Translations under genes and position numbers: made by a program
Assembly (NCBI GenBank): GCA_007922195.1
Contig: ML681971.1
Span: forward strand, 4,320,505-4,384,504
From: Podocnemis expansa
Lineage: Eukaryota; Chordata; Testudines; Podocnemididae
Direction: 5' to 3'
Length of the DNA stretch: 64,000 nucleotides
Notes under the pieces: model-generated
The model's database searches: none
What the model saw: only the letters and a program-made list of their open reading frames with translations
Told to the model about the DNA's origin: nothing
Shown: positions 23,350 to 34,098 of the stretch, one piece after another
Numbering within the stretch: position 1 is the first letter of the stretch
How the letters are laid out: every line of letters starts with the position of its first letter

Positions 23350-23620
23350 ATACCATCCTATGGCTGGAAGCTGAAGCTAAAAATATTCAGATTGGAAATA
23401 TAGCATAATATTTTAACACTGAGAGCAATTAACCACTGCAATGATTTATTAATGAACCCTCAATCTTTGAAAATTTTTAAATCAAGACTTGCTATTTTTC
23501 TAAAAGATCTGTCGTAGGGATTATTTTGGGGACTGGGGAGAGTCCCCTGGCTTGTGTTGTACAAGACGTCAGACTATATGATCACAACAGTCCCTTCTGG
23601 GCTTGGAATTTGTTAAAAAC
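23350..23620 (+). mobile_element. CR1: CR1-like 3'-end fragment
   Basis: 'gctggaagctgaagctaaaa' leads through 'tttctaaaagatctgtcgta' to 'gtcagactatatgatcacaa' and 'cagtcccttctgggcttgga', a full CR1 tail. 5'-truncated. Confidence 0.82.
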
Positions 23621-24313
23621 AACAGATGTATGTAAGAAACCATGGGCAGAGTACAAGGTAACCAAGATATCACAGCATGCAGTGATCACTGCGTATCATC
23701 AGCTCAGCTGTTATTGAACATCCTGTGGGCACCACAGCGGAGGGGAGTTTCAAGGGAGGACTCAGAAGGAGGTACGGGTTGTTTATTTGACACAATAAGG
23801 ATTATTAGTGCCTAACTTAACCTGTAACAAAGCACCCTAACTCTCTCTCCTGTTTTGGGGGGTCACATTGACTGATGTCCCCCCCCAAAAGCCACAGGAA
23901 TCAAGATCCCTTGATTTGCATTCTTCCTTGGCCCACCACTGGGGATGGTTTCCCAAAGGCCATGTATGGGTAGATCTCTAGACTCTCTCATGCATCAGCA
24001 CACACCTAGAGAAGAGACAATGGTTATTCCAGTTTGCGAACCCAAATATTTATGTGAATGTGGAGGATACAACCCAGCTGGGCATCTGTTTTTCTGGAGT
24101 GCAAGAGAAGTTTTTGGTTTGTGATTCCAGAATACAAGATTCCTGGGTTCCATACCTGGTCTTATCCATAGCCAAGTCTTTAATCTCTGTGTCCCCATTT
24201 ATGAAATGCAACTAGTGACAGACCCCTCCCAAGGGGGTTCTGAGGATGGAAGACGTTCGTTAACATGTATCACACTGGGTGGAAAGTGCCATAGAAAGAC
24301 TAAGGGCCAGACT
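23621..24313. other. Unexplained, no gene seen
   Basis: Nothing recognised on either strand apart from short purine and pyrimidine runs near 23850-23890. Confidence 0.45.
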
Positions 24314-24321
24314 GTCTAGAG

Positions 24322-24946
24322 CAGTGGTTCCCAACCTTTTCTCTGTGATGGCACACTTTGATACCTTCAAATTTTTCGAGGCACACCACCATGAAAAACT
24401 CATGAATATTCAAATTAAATTACTTATGAATATTCATGAACCATGGCACAGTGTTTCGGAAATGCTCCTATGTGGTATAGTAGGGGTAGCAGAGCAGGGG
24501 TGGCAAAACAGGGGAGGTCAGGAGTCGTGTGCAGTGGGGTATTTGCAGGCTACCTGAAAAAGCTGCTCTGTCCTGCAAGGGAGATTCATACACTCCTAGC
24601 CTCTTGCCCCTCTCTGCTGGCTGGGCCTAAGGTGGAGCCACCTGAACACTGCATTTGGGCAGCTTGTGCTATTTTTAGGGAGATGCCTGGAACTCTGTGT
24701 TTTTGGGTGCCTAATTTGGGGGGGGGGGGCCTGAACGCTGCCTACCTAAAAATAAGGCATCCTGGAACTGTATTCTGGTGCCTTTCCCCTTACTTTAACC
24801 CCTGCCTTTTCCCAGCCCTGCACAGCCCATGTGGCTGGGCTGAGCAGGCAGGGAAATTTAATCCAGCTCTGGGGAATGCTTGTGGCGTACTTTGGGTGTT
24901 CCCGCGGCACACCAGTGTGCCCCGGCACACTGGTTGGGAACCACTG
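24322..24946. mobile_element. Non-autonomous hAT, CAGTGGTTCCCAACC family
   Basis: The termini CAGTGGTTCCCAACC and GGTTGGGAACCACTG are exact complements. An exact 8-bp target duplication gtctagag occupies 24314-24321 and 24947-24954. No transposase is encoded. The 169-codon plus frame (24443-24952) is chance. The right interior (24640-24800) resembles the interior of the 17993-18634 element: 'ctatttttag', 'ctaaaaata' and 'actttaacccctg' recur. Confidence 0.95.
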
Positions 24947-24954
24947 GTCTAGAG

Positions 24955-25162
24955 ACGGGCAGTACCTGCCATAGTGGGGGGGCAGAGTGAAGGCAGCAGC
25001 TTCAGCGGACAGTACTGGGCATGCTCAGGCTGTGTTAGTGTAACCCACATGCCTAACATGGAGTTATCTCTTAAAGAGGTCTGTGAGGGGATAGGCTGGG
25101 TAGAAGGAAGTGAGTTGTATCTTGGTTCTTGTTGCTTGTGAATTTAGCTCTCTGTCCACACC
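24955..25162. other. Short unexplained stretch
   Basis: No coding or repeat signal. Confidence 0.4.
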
Positions 25163-25430
25163 AAAGAATCCATCCTGAAACATGTGGAGGAAAAAAGAGT
25201 GATCAGGAACAGTCAGCAATGGATTCACCAAGGGTAAATCATGCCTGACCAACCTCATTGCCTTCTATGATGAGATTACTTGATTTGTGGATGCAGGAAG
25301 AGCCGTTGACATGATATAGCTCAACTTTAGCAAGGCTTTTGATACAGTTTCCCACAGCATTCTTGTCAGCAAGTTAAGGAAGTATGGGTTGGATCCATGG
25401 ACTGTAAGGTGGATAGCAAACCGGCTAGAT
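25163..25430 (+). mobile_element. CR1: CR1 LINE, RT-region fragment
   Basis: Matches the RT region of the copies at 12271 and 30167 (the 'gtttcccacagcattct' and 'ggaagtatgggttggat' segments). In-frame stops occur, for example within the motif A region. It ends at 'ggctagat', where a hAT element begins. The rest of the CR1 is not found on the far side. Confidence 0.9.
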
Positions 25431-26130
25431 CAGGCATGACCAAACTGCAGCTCGTGAGCCGCATGCGACTCTTCCAAAAAACACTGTGGTTCCTCAAAGA
25501 GCATAGCAGGGAAGGACAGCATGGTGGGAGGCAGGGGAGAGAAGTGTGCAATAGTCAGGAACCGCAGAGAGTTGGCGGCACAGTACGAGCCGGCAGGGAA
25601 GCAGGGGATGGTCACTGCTGGCAGGGAAAGGCAGCATGGTGAGAGCTGCAGCATGGTGAGCGTCAGCAGGGAAAAGCTGTGTGGTCAGGGACTTCAGGAA
25701 GGGGCAGCATGATCAGAGCTGGAAGGGAAAAGCAGGGTGGTAAGGGATTGTAGGGAAGGGGCAGCTTGGTGAAAGCTGGCAGGGAAAAACAGTGTGGTGA
25801 GAGCCAGCAGAGAAGCAGGGGATGGTCACTGCTGGCAGGGAAAGGCAGCATGGTCAGAGACTGCAGGGAAGGGCAGCATGGTCCAGCCGGAAGGGAAGGG
25901 CAGTGTGGTCAGGGACTGCAGGGAAGGGTCAGCATGATCAGAACCATCAGGGAAGAGGTAGCATGGTCAGAGCCGCCAGGGAAAGGCAGCATGGTCAGGG
26001 TCGGGGTGGGCAGAAGTGTGGCATGGTTGCGGAGAGTGGAGAAGGAGCAGTGTGGTAAGAGATTGCAGGGAAGTGGCAACAGGGGTGGGGGAGGGAAGTG
26101 CAGCATGGTTGGAGAAGCCCCAGCATCTTT
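25431..26130 (+). mobile_element. hAT-like element with internal minisatellite
   Basis: Starts with a degenerate CAGGGGTGGCCAAACTGCAG-type terminus (25431-25450, then 'ctcgtgagccgcatg') inside CR1. It then passes into a minisatellite of 'gcagggaagggcagcatggt'-like units. The opposite terminal repeat, present at 32227 in the related copy, is not found, so the right end is lost and the boundary is approximate. Confidence 0.7.
25500..26110 (+). repeat. Purine-rich minisatellite
   Basis: About twenty diverged units of roughly 25-30 bp built on 'cagggaagggcagcatggtc'. Plus-strand frames through it (25397-25642, 25521-25712, 25766-26176) encode repetitive MVxAGRExQHG-type peptide and are by-products of the repeat. 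Confidence 0.9.
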
Positions 26131-26299
26131 AGATTTTCTCATAGGGCCTAATGCAGCTTACTCGTTGTTAAAATAAAATCATGTTTTACAGATCCTAAAC
26201 ATGAAGTGGAATACTGAGAAATGAAAATACAAAGGAGAAAAGTTTAAAGCTGAATGTAGATTACTTTCAATTTTTGGCACAACTTACTGCTGTCAAGCA

Positions 26300-26740
26300 T
26301 TGTATTCCACACTCCATTGATGATTTGTTAATAATGGTCCTCAGGAAAATCAGTGGGACATCAAGACTTCAAACAGCCAAAATTGAACTAATATGCAAAT
26401 TAGATTGTTTGAAAGCAGGGCTTAATCATGACTATGGATTCTCTTCGCATTATAACAGGTAATTTGACTTCACCCTCTATCTATGTGCTATTTCCTAAAG
26501 TCTGAATCCTTACAAATGCTCTGATTTGCTGTTGCAATGTGACCTGATCCCATGTTTTACACTCCCCTGCATTTATTTTCAACCTATTCTGTAAGTTCCC
26601 CCTCTTCAAAGTGTCTGACAAAGTGGGATTTTCTCCCATAAATGCTCATGCAATAAGTAAATCTGCTAGTCTTTAAGTGCCACAAGACTCCTTGCTCTTT
26701 TTGCTTTACTAGGCTAATATGGCTGACCCTTTGGGACTGA
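26300..26740 (-). mobile_element. Repeat family P, long single-arm copy
   Basis: Read on the minus strand it starts at the family's outer end ('caaagggtcagccatattag'), then 'ggcacttaaagactagcag', 'gagaaaatcccactttgtca', 'aaataaatgcaggggagtgt' and 'gggatcaggtcacattgcaa'. It continues past the point where the copy at 41181-41521 stops. No protein recognised. This is the longest unidirectional copy in the window. Confidence 0.75.
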
Positions 26741-27995
26741 CCTGACTCAGACGCACTTTGCAACAGGGCTTTGGTTTGTTTTTACATCTGTATACTTAAC
26801 TATTGGTTACTCATTAGCTGTTGTCTAACAGTAACTTCAGCAGAGGAAGAGGAGTCTGCACTGATTCCAGCTGCAGATTCCGAAAGCAAGTGGAGGGAAA
26901 ATGTTGCTTTTAACTCAAATGTGGTAATCAAAGACACAGGTGAACTCAGGCTAAGCTTTGGGAGCTCTGCGTTTATTCTCACTGACCTGTTCAGATATAA
27001 TTTGTTTTCTTTGTTTATGTTTATGTAAAACTGTGAAGATAATGTATCTGGCTTATAAAACAGGCAAGTTAGATTGTAAAAATTAAGTTATTTCTTTATT
27101 ATGTTTTCCAAGCATATGATTTATAAAGTGGATAGTTAAGTAAATTTGTTCCTTTTGTTCTTTTTGGGGCTTGAATGTGGGGAGGCTTGCCTTGTGCAAT
27201 GCTTGCTGAAAATCCTTAAAATTGAATCATGCATCCTCACCTGTTTTTCCAGGGGAGTTAGGTCTTGTTTGGGCTCTGGAAAAGGGCAGTGAAGTGAACA
27301 CCCAAAGGTTATGGAAGCATACTTAGTACAAGCCAATAAACAACTCTGGATGCTCACCTCTGTCCCCCCTCCACCATTCACATCATTGTCGACTTCAGCT
27401 GTAAATTGCCCTATGAATTCAACTGAGCTACCCTGATTTATACCAGGTAAGAGACTGGCCCCAAGCTCTATTTGGAACTTCATCACACTGATCTCAATTT
27501 TTTGTGCAACAGTGGAGGTGGTCCCACAGGTTGAGCCCTGGACAGCAATGGGGATAGAGATATGTCTTCAAGATGAAATGCAAGCAGGGTTGCTTCAGGA
27601 GATAGGGCAAGCACAATCCTGGGGATTATACCACCAGGACACTGGGTATTTGCAGATCACAGAGTGAGGCTTGGCTTTTTTGCCACAGGTATTCCCTGTG
27701 CTAAAAGGTCACAGGTCAGCATGGGCCAGGCACAGAGCAGCTGCTGGCAGCCTCTTGGTGCATGGGTATTAATTATTTCAGCCAGGGTATGGATGAGAGT
27801 GATTACATAGAGAAAGTGAATGCCTTGATGCTGTCAGATCAGTGGGGGGAGCTACACCCTATCTTAGAATTGGACATGGAGTCACATTTGCCAGCAGTTA
27901 CCAAGGGAGCCAGTCAGTTCCCTGAGTCAGGCTGGAAATATTTTCCTGGCTTCTTGCTGGGACATGGAACCAAATGAAGGCCCACCACTGGGCCC
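26741..27995. other. Unexplained, no gene seen
   Basis: AT-rich with open frames of 116 codons or fewer. Nothing recognised. Confidence 0.45.
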
Positions 27996-28095
27996 AATGG
28001 GAAAGATGGCCTTGTGGTGACAGCATTGGATGTCCCAGCTCTACCACAGACTTCCCAGGTGAGCTTGAGCATGTCACTTCATCTTCTTGGGTAAT
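27996..28095 (+). mobile_element. MIR: MIR-like SINE head
   Basis: 'gatggccttgtggtgacagc' with 'ccagctctaccacagact' and 'gagcatgtcacttcatcttc' follow a tRNA-derived SINE from its head to the 'gtcacttaacc'-like core. Decayed. Confidence 0.6.
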
Positions 28096-30166
28096 GCTAC
28101 CATAGGTGCCTTTAAAAGTCAAACCCCTTAACTTCTTTAGAGAATTAGACCCTCTCTGCCTCCGTTTCCCAGCTGCCTCCTGGATTAGAACTGCCCAAGA
28201 CATTGCCATCACCTTTTCCTGAAGAAAAAATGTTTTTTTTTTCTTTTTTGACAAAGTGAAAACTTTCGTGTGAAAATTTCCGCTTTCATCCAGTATTTTG
28301 TGAGGTTTTGTCAAAATCCAACATATTATGATTTTCAATGGATGAAAAATGTGGTCTTTCTGACCAAACTCTGGAAAGAGTTGAGTAAAACATAAATGAA
28401 ACATTTTAAAAATTGCTTAGTTTCTTTGACATTTTTAACCAAAAATAAGATCTCTTTTCTGACCAGGTCTAACAATAATGTATCTCTTCTCTATCATGCC
28501 TATTTAGATCACAAAGGATTTGGAGAAGAGATTCTTTCTTAATATACATTGTTGTCCAGCCTCGATTTTGGCTAGGGCTATTGCAACAGAACTAATAACA
28601 AGAAAACAGCAAGCAGTGACTTTTCTCAGGTAGGAACAGCTGGGCTGAGCTGTGGGACTCAGTGCCAGAGCGGCAGCAGAAAAAGTATTTGCGATTCCAG
28701 GCTGGAAATGAAAAAGAGCATCATGGGAACTATCAAAAGGGAAATGGTTCTCGCCCATAGCCCTCTCCTTGTCGGTTGCTGTGATCCACAGAGAGACACC
28801 CAACCCCTTGCCAGCCCTCTGCCACTCCAGCTAATGATATGGCACCAAAGAAATATATTTTCTAAATGGGCTATTTGCTTTCCTTTACCATTTAACATAA
28901 ACACAGCATTTCGTCTCCTAGCAAAGATGCACTCTTGCTTTTATAAGCCATCTTAAGCACCACTTCTTACATCAATGACTTTAAATGAAAAAAGAAAGCT
29001 CTTTTGAATACAAATGTGGCATTTACTTCCTTAATGCCTCTCTTGTGTTAAGCTACCTTCAAACCCATCAGAGACACTTTAATATATTGAACAGAACTCC
29101 CTTCATTTTGATGCTAATGCAGCATTTCATGCAGATAATGTGCTTGGATCATGCACTGAAATACATTAAAGGTGAAACCTAGAGATTCAGAAAACCCGTC
29201 TGGCAAGCAAGCCCTCTTCTCCTTTCTCTTCGGACCATTGCATGTGTAGGGATGTGTTGCCAGAGCATCTCTTCCCTGATCCACAGCTCACAGCTCTTTC
29301 ATCATCTGCAATAATCAAGTGCTGGGCCATCCCACAGCTCTGCCAATGTCGCTCAATTTTACCAAGCAGTGCCCTGATATTCCTGTCTGGGACCCACTTC
29401 CTCCAACAATTGTCATGGTACCTTGGCCCTGATTCATAGCTTCACCTGCTATCCAATTCATGGAGTACATGGCACCATACTGCCAATGTACTCCCTTGGT
29501 TCCAATGCACAATGACTGTGACTATCCCAGTTGTGGGACCTCACACAGCCCTGCTGAGGTGTCTTTTTCCTGGATGACAGTGTTCCTTATTGCAGTCTGT
29601 ATCATCAAACACTAGAAACATTGCTACAAGGAAGAGTTCTCTCTGTGCGTGGAGATGGACTGGCTGATCCACCAAGTTTTCCCCGTCTAACTTTGATTAC
29701 TCTCTGAATCCTAGGAATCTTGATAGATGTGACAAAACCACTCAGCACAGAACCCCAGCACTGCTTATCATTCCGCTCCTGGACAGCATCACTCCTCTGG
29801 GCTTTGAAACGCTCTAAGTCCAGATCACTAGTAACCTTATTCCAGTTCTGGGACTCAGCCAGGCACTTCACTCCTGTGGGTTAGCTCTCACTGCTGACCA
29901 AGTGTTGGGCCCCCAACACAACCCTGTCAATGCCTTTTAAAGAACTTACAACACACCAAGCTCTTCCATGTGCTTTTATGGGGCTTAGGGAATCCCCAGC
30001 TATTGTAAACTGGAAACTTTTATGAGCCAAGCCTGCCAGTCATGGTAGTGGCATGATGCAGATGAACCCTAGCCCAACACAACTCTACTGTCTCCTGTCT
30101 TTGTACCTAGACCTCTGAAGGTGAAAGGCAATGACTCATGCTTTATGCAGCAGGAAGCCATCAAAG
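28096..30166. other. Unexplained 2 kb, possible AT-rich MITE remnant at 28210-28470
   Basis: 28210-28470 is A/T-rich and ends 'tctgaccaggtctaac', like a common reptile element ending in ACCAGCTCT. The left end is not definable. The remainder shows no gene. Confidence 0.35.
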
Positions 30167-32088
30167 CATAGAATCATAGAATCATAGGGCTGGAAGGGAC
30201 CTCATAGGTCATCTAGTCCAACCCCCTGCCAGAGGCAGGACCACTCCCACTAAACCATCCCAGTCATGGTTTTGTCCAGCCAGGCCTTAAACACCTCCAA
30301 AGATGGAGACTCCACCACCTCCCTAGGCAGCTCATTCCAAGGCTTCACCACTCTCCTAGCAAAAAAGTTTTTTCTAATATCCAGCCTCGACCTCCCTAAC
30401 CGCAACTTGAGACCATTGCTCCTTGTTCTGTCCTCTGTTATTACCGAGAACAGTCGAGCTCCATCTTCCTTAGAGCATCCCTTCAAGTAGTTGAAGGTTG
30501 CTATCAAATCCCCCCTCAATCTTCTCTTCTGCAGACTAAATAAGCCTAATGCTTTCAGTCTTTCCTCATAGGGCTTGTGCTCCAGCCCTTTTATCATTTT
30601 GGTTGCCCTCCTCTGAACTCTCTCTAGCATGTCCCTGTCCTTTTTGTAGTGGGGAGCCCAAAACTGAACACAGTATTCTAGATGTGGCCTTACCAGTGCA
30701 GAATAGAGGGGAATGATCACATCCCTTGATCTGCTGGTAATACTTTTTTTGATGCAGCCCAGTATGCCATTGGCCTTTTTGGCAGCAAGAGCACGCTGCT
30801 GACTCATATCTAGCTTCCCATCCACCATGACCCCCACATCCTTTTCTACACTGCTGCTACTTAGCTGAATGTTTCCCAGCTTGTAGCAGTGCATGGGGTT
30901 TTTTCGTCCCACATGCAGGATTTTACACTTGTCCTTATTGAAGCTCATAAGGTTTCTATTGGCCCACTGTTCCAATTTATCTAGGTCTCCCTGAATCCTG
31001 TCCTTGCCCTCCAACGTGTCTACTGGTCCCCCCAGCTTGGTGTCATCCGCAAACTTACTGAGAATGCAGCCTATTCCATCATCCAGATCATTGATGAAAA
31101 TGTTGAACAGAACCGGCCCCAGGACTGACCCCTGGGGAACACCACTTGTGACTGGTTGCCAGCTAGACATGGAACCATTGATTCCCACACGCTGAGACCG
31201 TTGATCTAGCCAGTTTTCTATCCACCTTATAGTCCACCTATCCAACCCATACTTCCTTAATTTGCCAGTGAGAATGCTGTGGGAAACTGTATCAAAAGCC
31301 TTGCTAAAATCAAGGTATATGACATCAACGGTTCTTCCTGCATCCAGAAAACCAGTCATCTGATCATAGAAGGAGATGAGATTGGTCAGGCATGATTTAC
31401 CCTTGGTAAATCCATGCTGACTGTTCCTGATCACTTTATTTTCCTCTAAGTGTTTGAGGATGGCTTCTTTGAGAATCTGCTCCATAATTTTTTTCCAGGG
31501 ATTGAGGTGAGGCTGACTGGTCTATAATTCCCCAGATCCTCCTTTTTCCCTTTCTTGAAAATAGGCCCTACATTTGCTTTTTTCCAATCCTCTGGCATCT
31601 CCCCCGTTCTCCATGAGTTTTGAAAGATAACGGCCAGAGGTGTTGCTGTCTCATTGGCTAATTCTCTTAGCACTCTTGGATGCAGTTCGTCCGGCCCCAT
31701 GGACTTGTGCACATCCAGCTTCTTTAAGCAGTCCCTAACCTGACCTTCCATCACCAAGGGCCTCTCTTCTTCTCTCGCATCTGCCAGACCCATGGTAGTG
31801 GGCTGGGAGCTGACCCTGCCTTTGAAAACTGAAGCAAAAAAAGCATTGAGCACGTCAGCTTTTTCCTCATCCTCTGTCACAAGGATGCCTGCCCTATTCA
31901 GCAAGGGGCCTACACCATCCCTGATCCTCTTCTTGTTATTAACATACTTGTAGAACCCCTTCTTGTTATCCTTTACATCTCTCGCTAGCCACAACTCCAT
32001 TTGTCCTTTGGCCTTTCTGATTTTATCTCTGCAGTCCCTAGCAATATCTTTATATGCCTCCTTGGCAGAAAGATTCCTTTGAAGTATG
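30167..32088 (-). mobile_element. CR1: Young CR1 LINE, longest copy, 5'-truncated
   Basis: Runs from the 3' octamer repeats (30167-30185, 'catagaatcatagaatcata') back through the full RT domain to the linker that follows the endonuclease, truncated near 32088. It is nearly identical to 12271-13510 over the shared part. One frameshift separates two overlapping frames near 31488. No endonuclease domain remains. Confidence 0.95.
30250..31485 (-). pseudogene. CR1 ORF2 RT, central and C-terminal part (411 codons)
   Basis: A reverse transcriptase fragment of the CR1 retrotransposon. In order: [16 protein letters not shown] (about residues 25-40), motif [14 protein letters not shown] (about 57-69), [10 protein letters not shown] (about 114-123), the catalytic FADD box (about 145-148), then the thumb and C-terminal region with [14 protein letters not shown]. 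It ends at a TAG just before the 3' UTR. The methionine used is internal. The upstream RT segment lies in another frame (31446-32096), so the polypeptide is broken. All visible catalytic residues are retained, consistent with recent inactivation. The other copy at 12318-13427 differs at about a dozen positions. Confidence 0.94.
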
Positions 32089-32096
32089 GTGTCCAA
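31446..32096 (-). pseudogene. CR1 ORF2 linker and first RT motifs (216 codons), frameshifted
   Basis: Encodes the region between the lost endonuclease and the palm of CR1 ORF2. Typical blocks are [19 protein letters not shown] (about residues 12-30), [16 protein letters not shown] (RT motif 0/1 region, about 131-146), [13 protein letters not shown] (about 170-182) and NYRPVSLTS (about 190-198). Just after the last block the frame leaves the CR1 sequence at a run of seven A residues (minus strand, about 31488-31494). From there on the normal sequence continues in the frame of 30250-31485. A homopolymer length change is the simplest cause. The first few codons may lie outside the element, because the 5' truncation point falls close to residue 4. 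Confidence 0.88.
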
Positions 32097-32226
32097 TGTG
32101 TGCTTTAGGAGCCATGCACAGAGTCAGGAGTTTCAGTTTGTGATTCTTGAGAATGAATGTATCAAGGAGAAAATGTTCCTTTGATTATGCCTTGAGATTG
32201 CATTAGAGATATGCTTCTGCGTGACA

Positions 32227-32851
32227 CAGGGGCAGCCAAACTCATGGAACTCAAGAGCCACACCAGTTGATTATTAAACCTTTGAGAGCTGCACTGAGGT
32301 ATATAGCCATATTTTACCTACTCCAAAATTACTTAAGTTTAAAATTAATTGCACGCTTTAAGTTTATCTTAAAAAGAGGGCAAATATTGATCCTACTAAT
32401 GTCAGATTCTAATAATTACTTAAGGTTACCATGAAAACTAGGTCTACCTACACAGTAAAAACTTAGCTTCTCTCTGCCATCCCGACCTTGCCATCGCTTC
32501 TCCCCACCCTCTCCAACCATGCCGTGCTTCTCTGCACCATTCCTGAGACCCCGACCATGCCGCCACTTCTCCATTGTCTCTGACCATGCCACATTTCTCT
32601 GCACCATCCCCAAGTCCGTGACCATGCTGCTGCTTCCTCACTGTTTCTGACCATGCTGCCGCTTGACCACGCCACTGCTTCCCCACCATCTCTAACCATG
32701 CTGCACTTCTCCGCACCATCCCTGACCATGCTGCACATCTCCGCACCATCCCTGACCATGCCGTGCTTCTCCCCACCATGCTCTTCCGCGAGCTGCACTT
32801 TTTCTTTGAAGAGCCACATGTGGCTTGCAAGCTGCAGTTTGGCCACATCTA
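32227..32851 (-). mobile_element. hAT-like element with internal minisatellite, CAGGGGTGGCCAAAC family
   Basis: Starts CAGGGGCAGCCAAACT and ends AGTTTGGCCACATCTA, degenerate complements. It is flanked by gcgtgaca (32219-32226) and gcatgata (32852-32859), an 8-bp target duplication with two transitions. Strand is set by comparison with the copy at 25431. The interior holds an AT-rich part (32260-32460) and a minisatellite (32480-32790). No transposase. The minus frames of 134 and 140 codons come from the minisatellite. Confidence 0.85.
32480..32790 (-). repeat. Minisatellite within hAT element
   Basis: Units of about 28-35 bp built on 'accatgctgcacttctccgc'. On the minus strand they read 'gcagcatggtcagggatggt', recognisably the same unit as the minisatellite at 25500-26110. 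Confidence 0.88.
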
Positions 32852-32859
32852 GCATGATA

Positions 32860-33483
32860 TCAGAGAGAGGCGCATCTGTAGGCATTTGAGGACAATAGGA
32901 AAGATAGGCAAGAAATGGACCTCATGTCTTCTGTTTCCACTTCCACCTCCTTGATGGGTCATAATCCTTGTGGTTTTTTTCTGCAGTGAAGGCATTTGGA
33001 AGGCCTCCCTTCCTTCTTCATCTCCAAGGAATCACCTGATCTCAAGAACACACAAAGTTTTCAGAAACATCCCTACTTCCTTCAGCCAGTGAAGATTTGT
33101 TGTAGGGGCACCATGCACTGCAATTCACATGGGATGGCCCTAAAATTAAAGAAGGCCGTCATGCACCATGCAGTAATAACCAAATACTCTGATGGTGTAA
33201 GCGGGCAGAATTCCAGTGGAGCTACAATCACCGAATCTGAGGGTTGGGCTCTGAGGGTTCGGATAGGAGCACATGACTGCAGGGCAAGCTTCCCTAGATG
33301 GTAGTGGCCCATTGCAATACAAGAACACAACTGCTTTGAGTCAGACACTGCAGCATATCCCCTTTGCTCCTTTATATCCACCCTTTCCAGGTGGTAATTC
33401 TGGGTCATTACAACTCCCTGCGCCAGCAATGCCTCCCTTTTCATTGCAGACCAATATGCAGCACACTTTATCAGGATGTTACA
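32860..33483. other. Unexplained, no gene seen
   Basis: Frames of 102 (plus) and 170 (minus, partly in the adjoining repeat) codons cross this stretch. Neither is recognisable. Confidence 0.4.
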
Positions 33484-33700
33484 TTCCAGAGGGGTAGCCA
33501 TGTTAGTCTGTACAAAGCAAAAAGAACAAAAGTTCTGTGGCACCTTAAAGACTAACAAATTTCTTTGGACATAAGCATTCATGGGCTGCAACACACTTCA
33601 TCAGATGCATGATGCATTTGACGAAGTAGGTTGCAGCCCATGAGAGCTTATGCCTGACAAAATTTGTTAGTCTTTAAGGTTCCACAGGATTTTGTTGTTT
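33484..33700. mobile_element. Repeat family P, inverted dimer (short arms)
   Basis: The left arm starts at the family outer end ('ttccagaggggtagccatgt') and reads through 'ggcaccttaaagactaac' to 'cacttcatcagatgca'. The right arm is the diverged complement back to 'gtctttaaggttccacagga'. The symmetry centre is at about 33610. The outermost ~20 bp of the right arm are missing. Confidence 0.85.
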
Positions 33701-33950
33701 TTCTTTATCAAGATAGGAACATAGTTTCAAACTCAGTCCTGACACTGTGGGGCTGACCCAACTCTTGCTTTATACCTGTGTGAGGACACTGAAGCCCATG
33801 GAGTTACACTGCCAGGTGGCAGGGAACTGGTCGGTCTGACCTTGGTCATGCCTCCTGCCTCAGTTTCCCTTCACCGTTGCTCTTCCCCCAAAACTCACTG
33901 TCCTGTCTTCTTATTTCCCCACATCTGGCCTTCTCACTGCAGCTGCCAAT

Positions 33951-34098
33951 TTCCAAAGGGATAGCTGTGTTAGTTTAGTCCAGCAAAAAAAACCAAGGAG
34001 GCGTGTGGCACTTTAAGACTAACAGATTTATTTTTTGCATGGGCTTTCGTGATCTGTTAGTCTTAAAGTGCCACACGACTCCTTGTTTTTTTTTCACT
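33951..34098. mobile_element. Repeat family P, inverted dimer (very short arms)
   Basis: The left arm starts 'ttccaaagggatagctgtgt'. 34002-34027 and 34052-34077 form a perfect 26-bp inverted repeat around a 24-base loop. The symmetry centre falls in 'gctttcgtg', closer to the outer end than in the copy at 33484. Confidence 0.9.

Noticed and set aside
24490..24800. Complete nested hAT from CAGGGGTGGCAAAAC to ACTTTAACCCCTG
   Set aside because: No matching 8-bp sequences flank the two ends, so an independent insertion is not supported. Kept only as a possible shared module.
24443..24952. 169-codon plus-strand open frame
   Set aside because: It lies inside a non-autonomous hAT element and overlaps its terminus and target duplication. 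No transposase motif.
25397..26176. Repetitive open frames resembling a repeat protein
   Set aside because: They are products of a purine-rich minisatellite in a hAT element and have no independent coding evidence.
32444..32885. 134- and 140-codon minus-strand frames with repeated AAWSEMV/DGAEKCSM blocks
   Set aside because: Minisatellite by-products in two registers. Neither register is favoured.
33082..33594. 170-codon minus-strand frame
   Set aside because: Its first third is translated from an arm of repeat family P. The rest has no recognisable domain.
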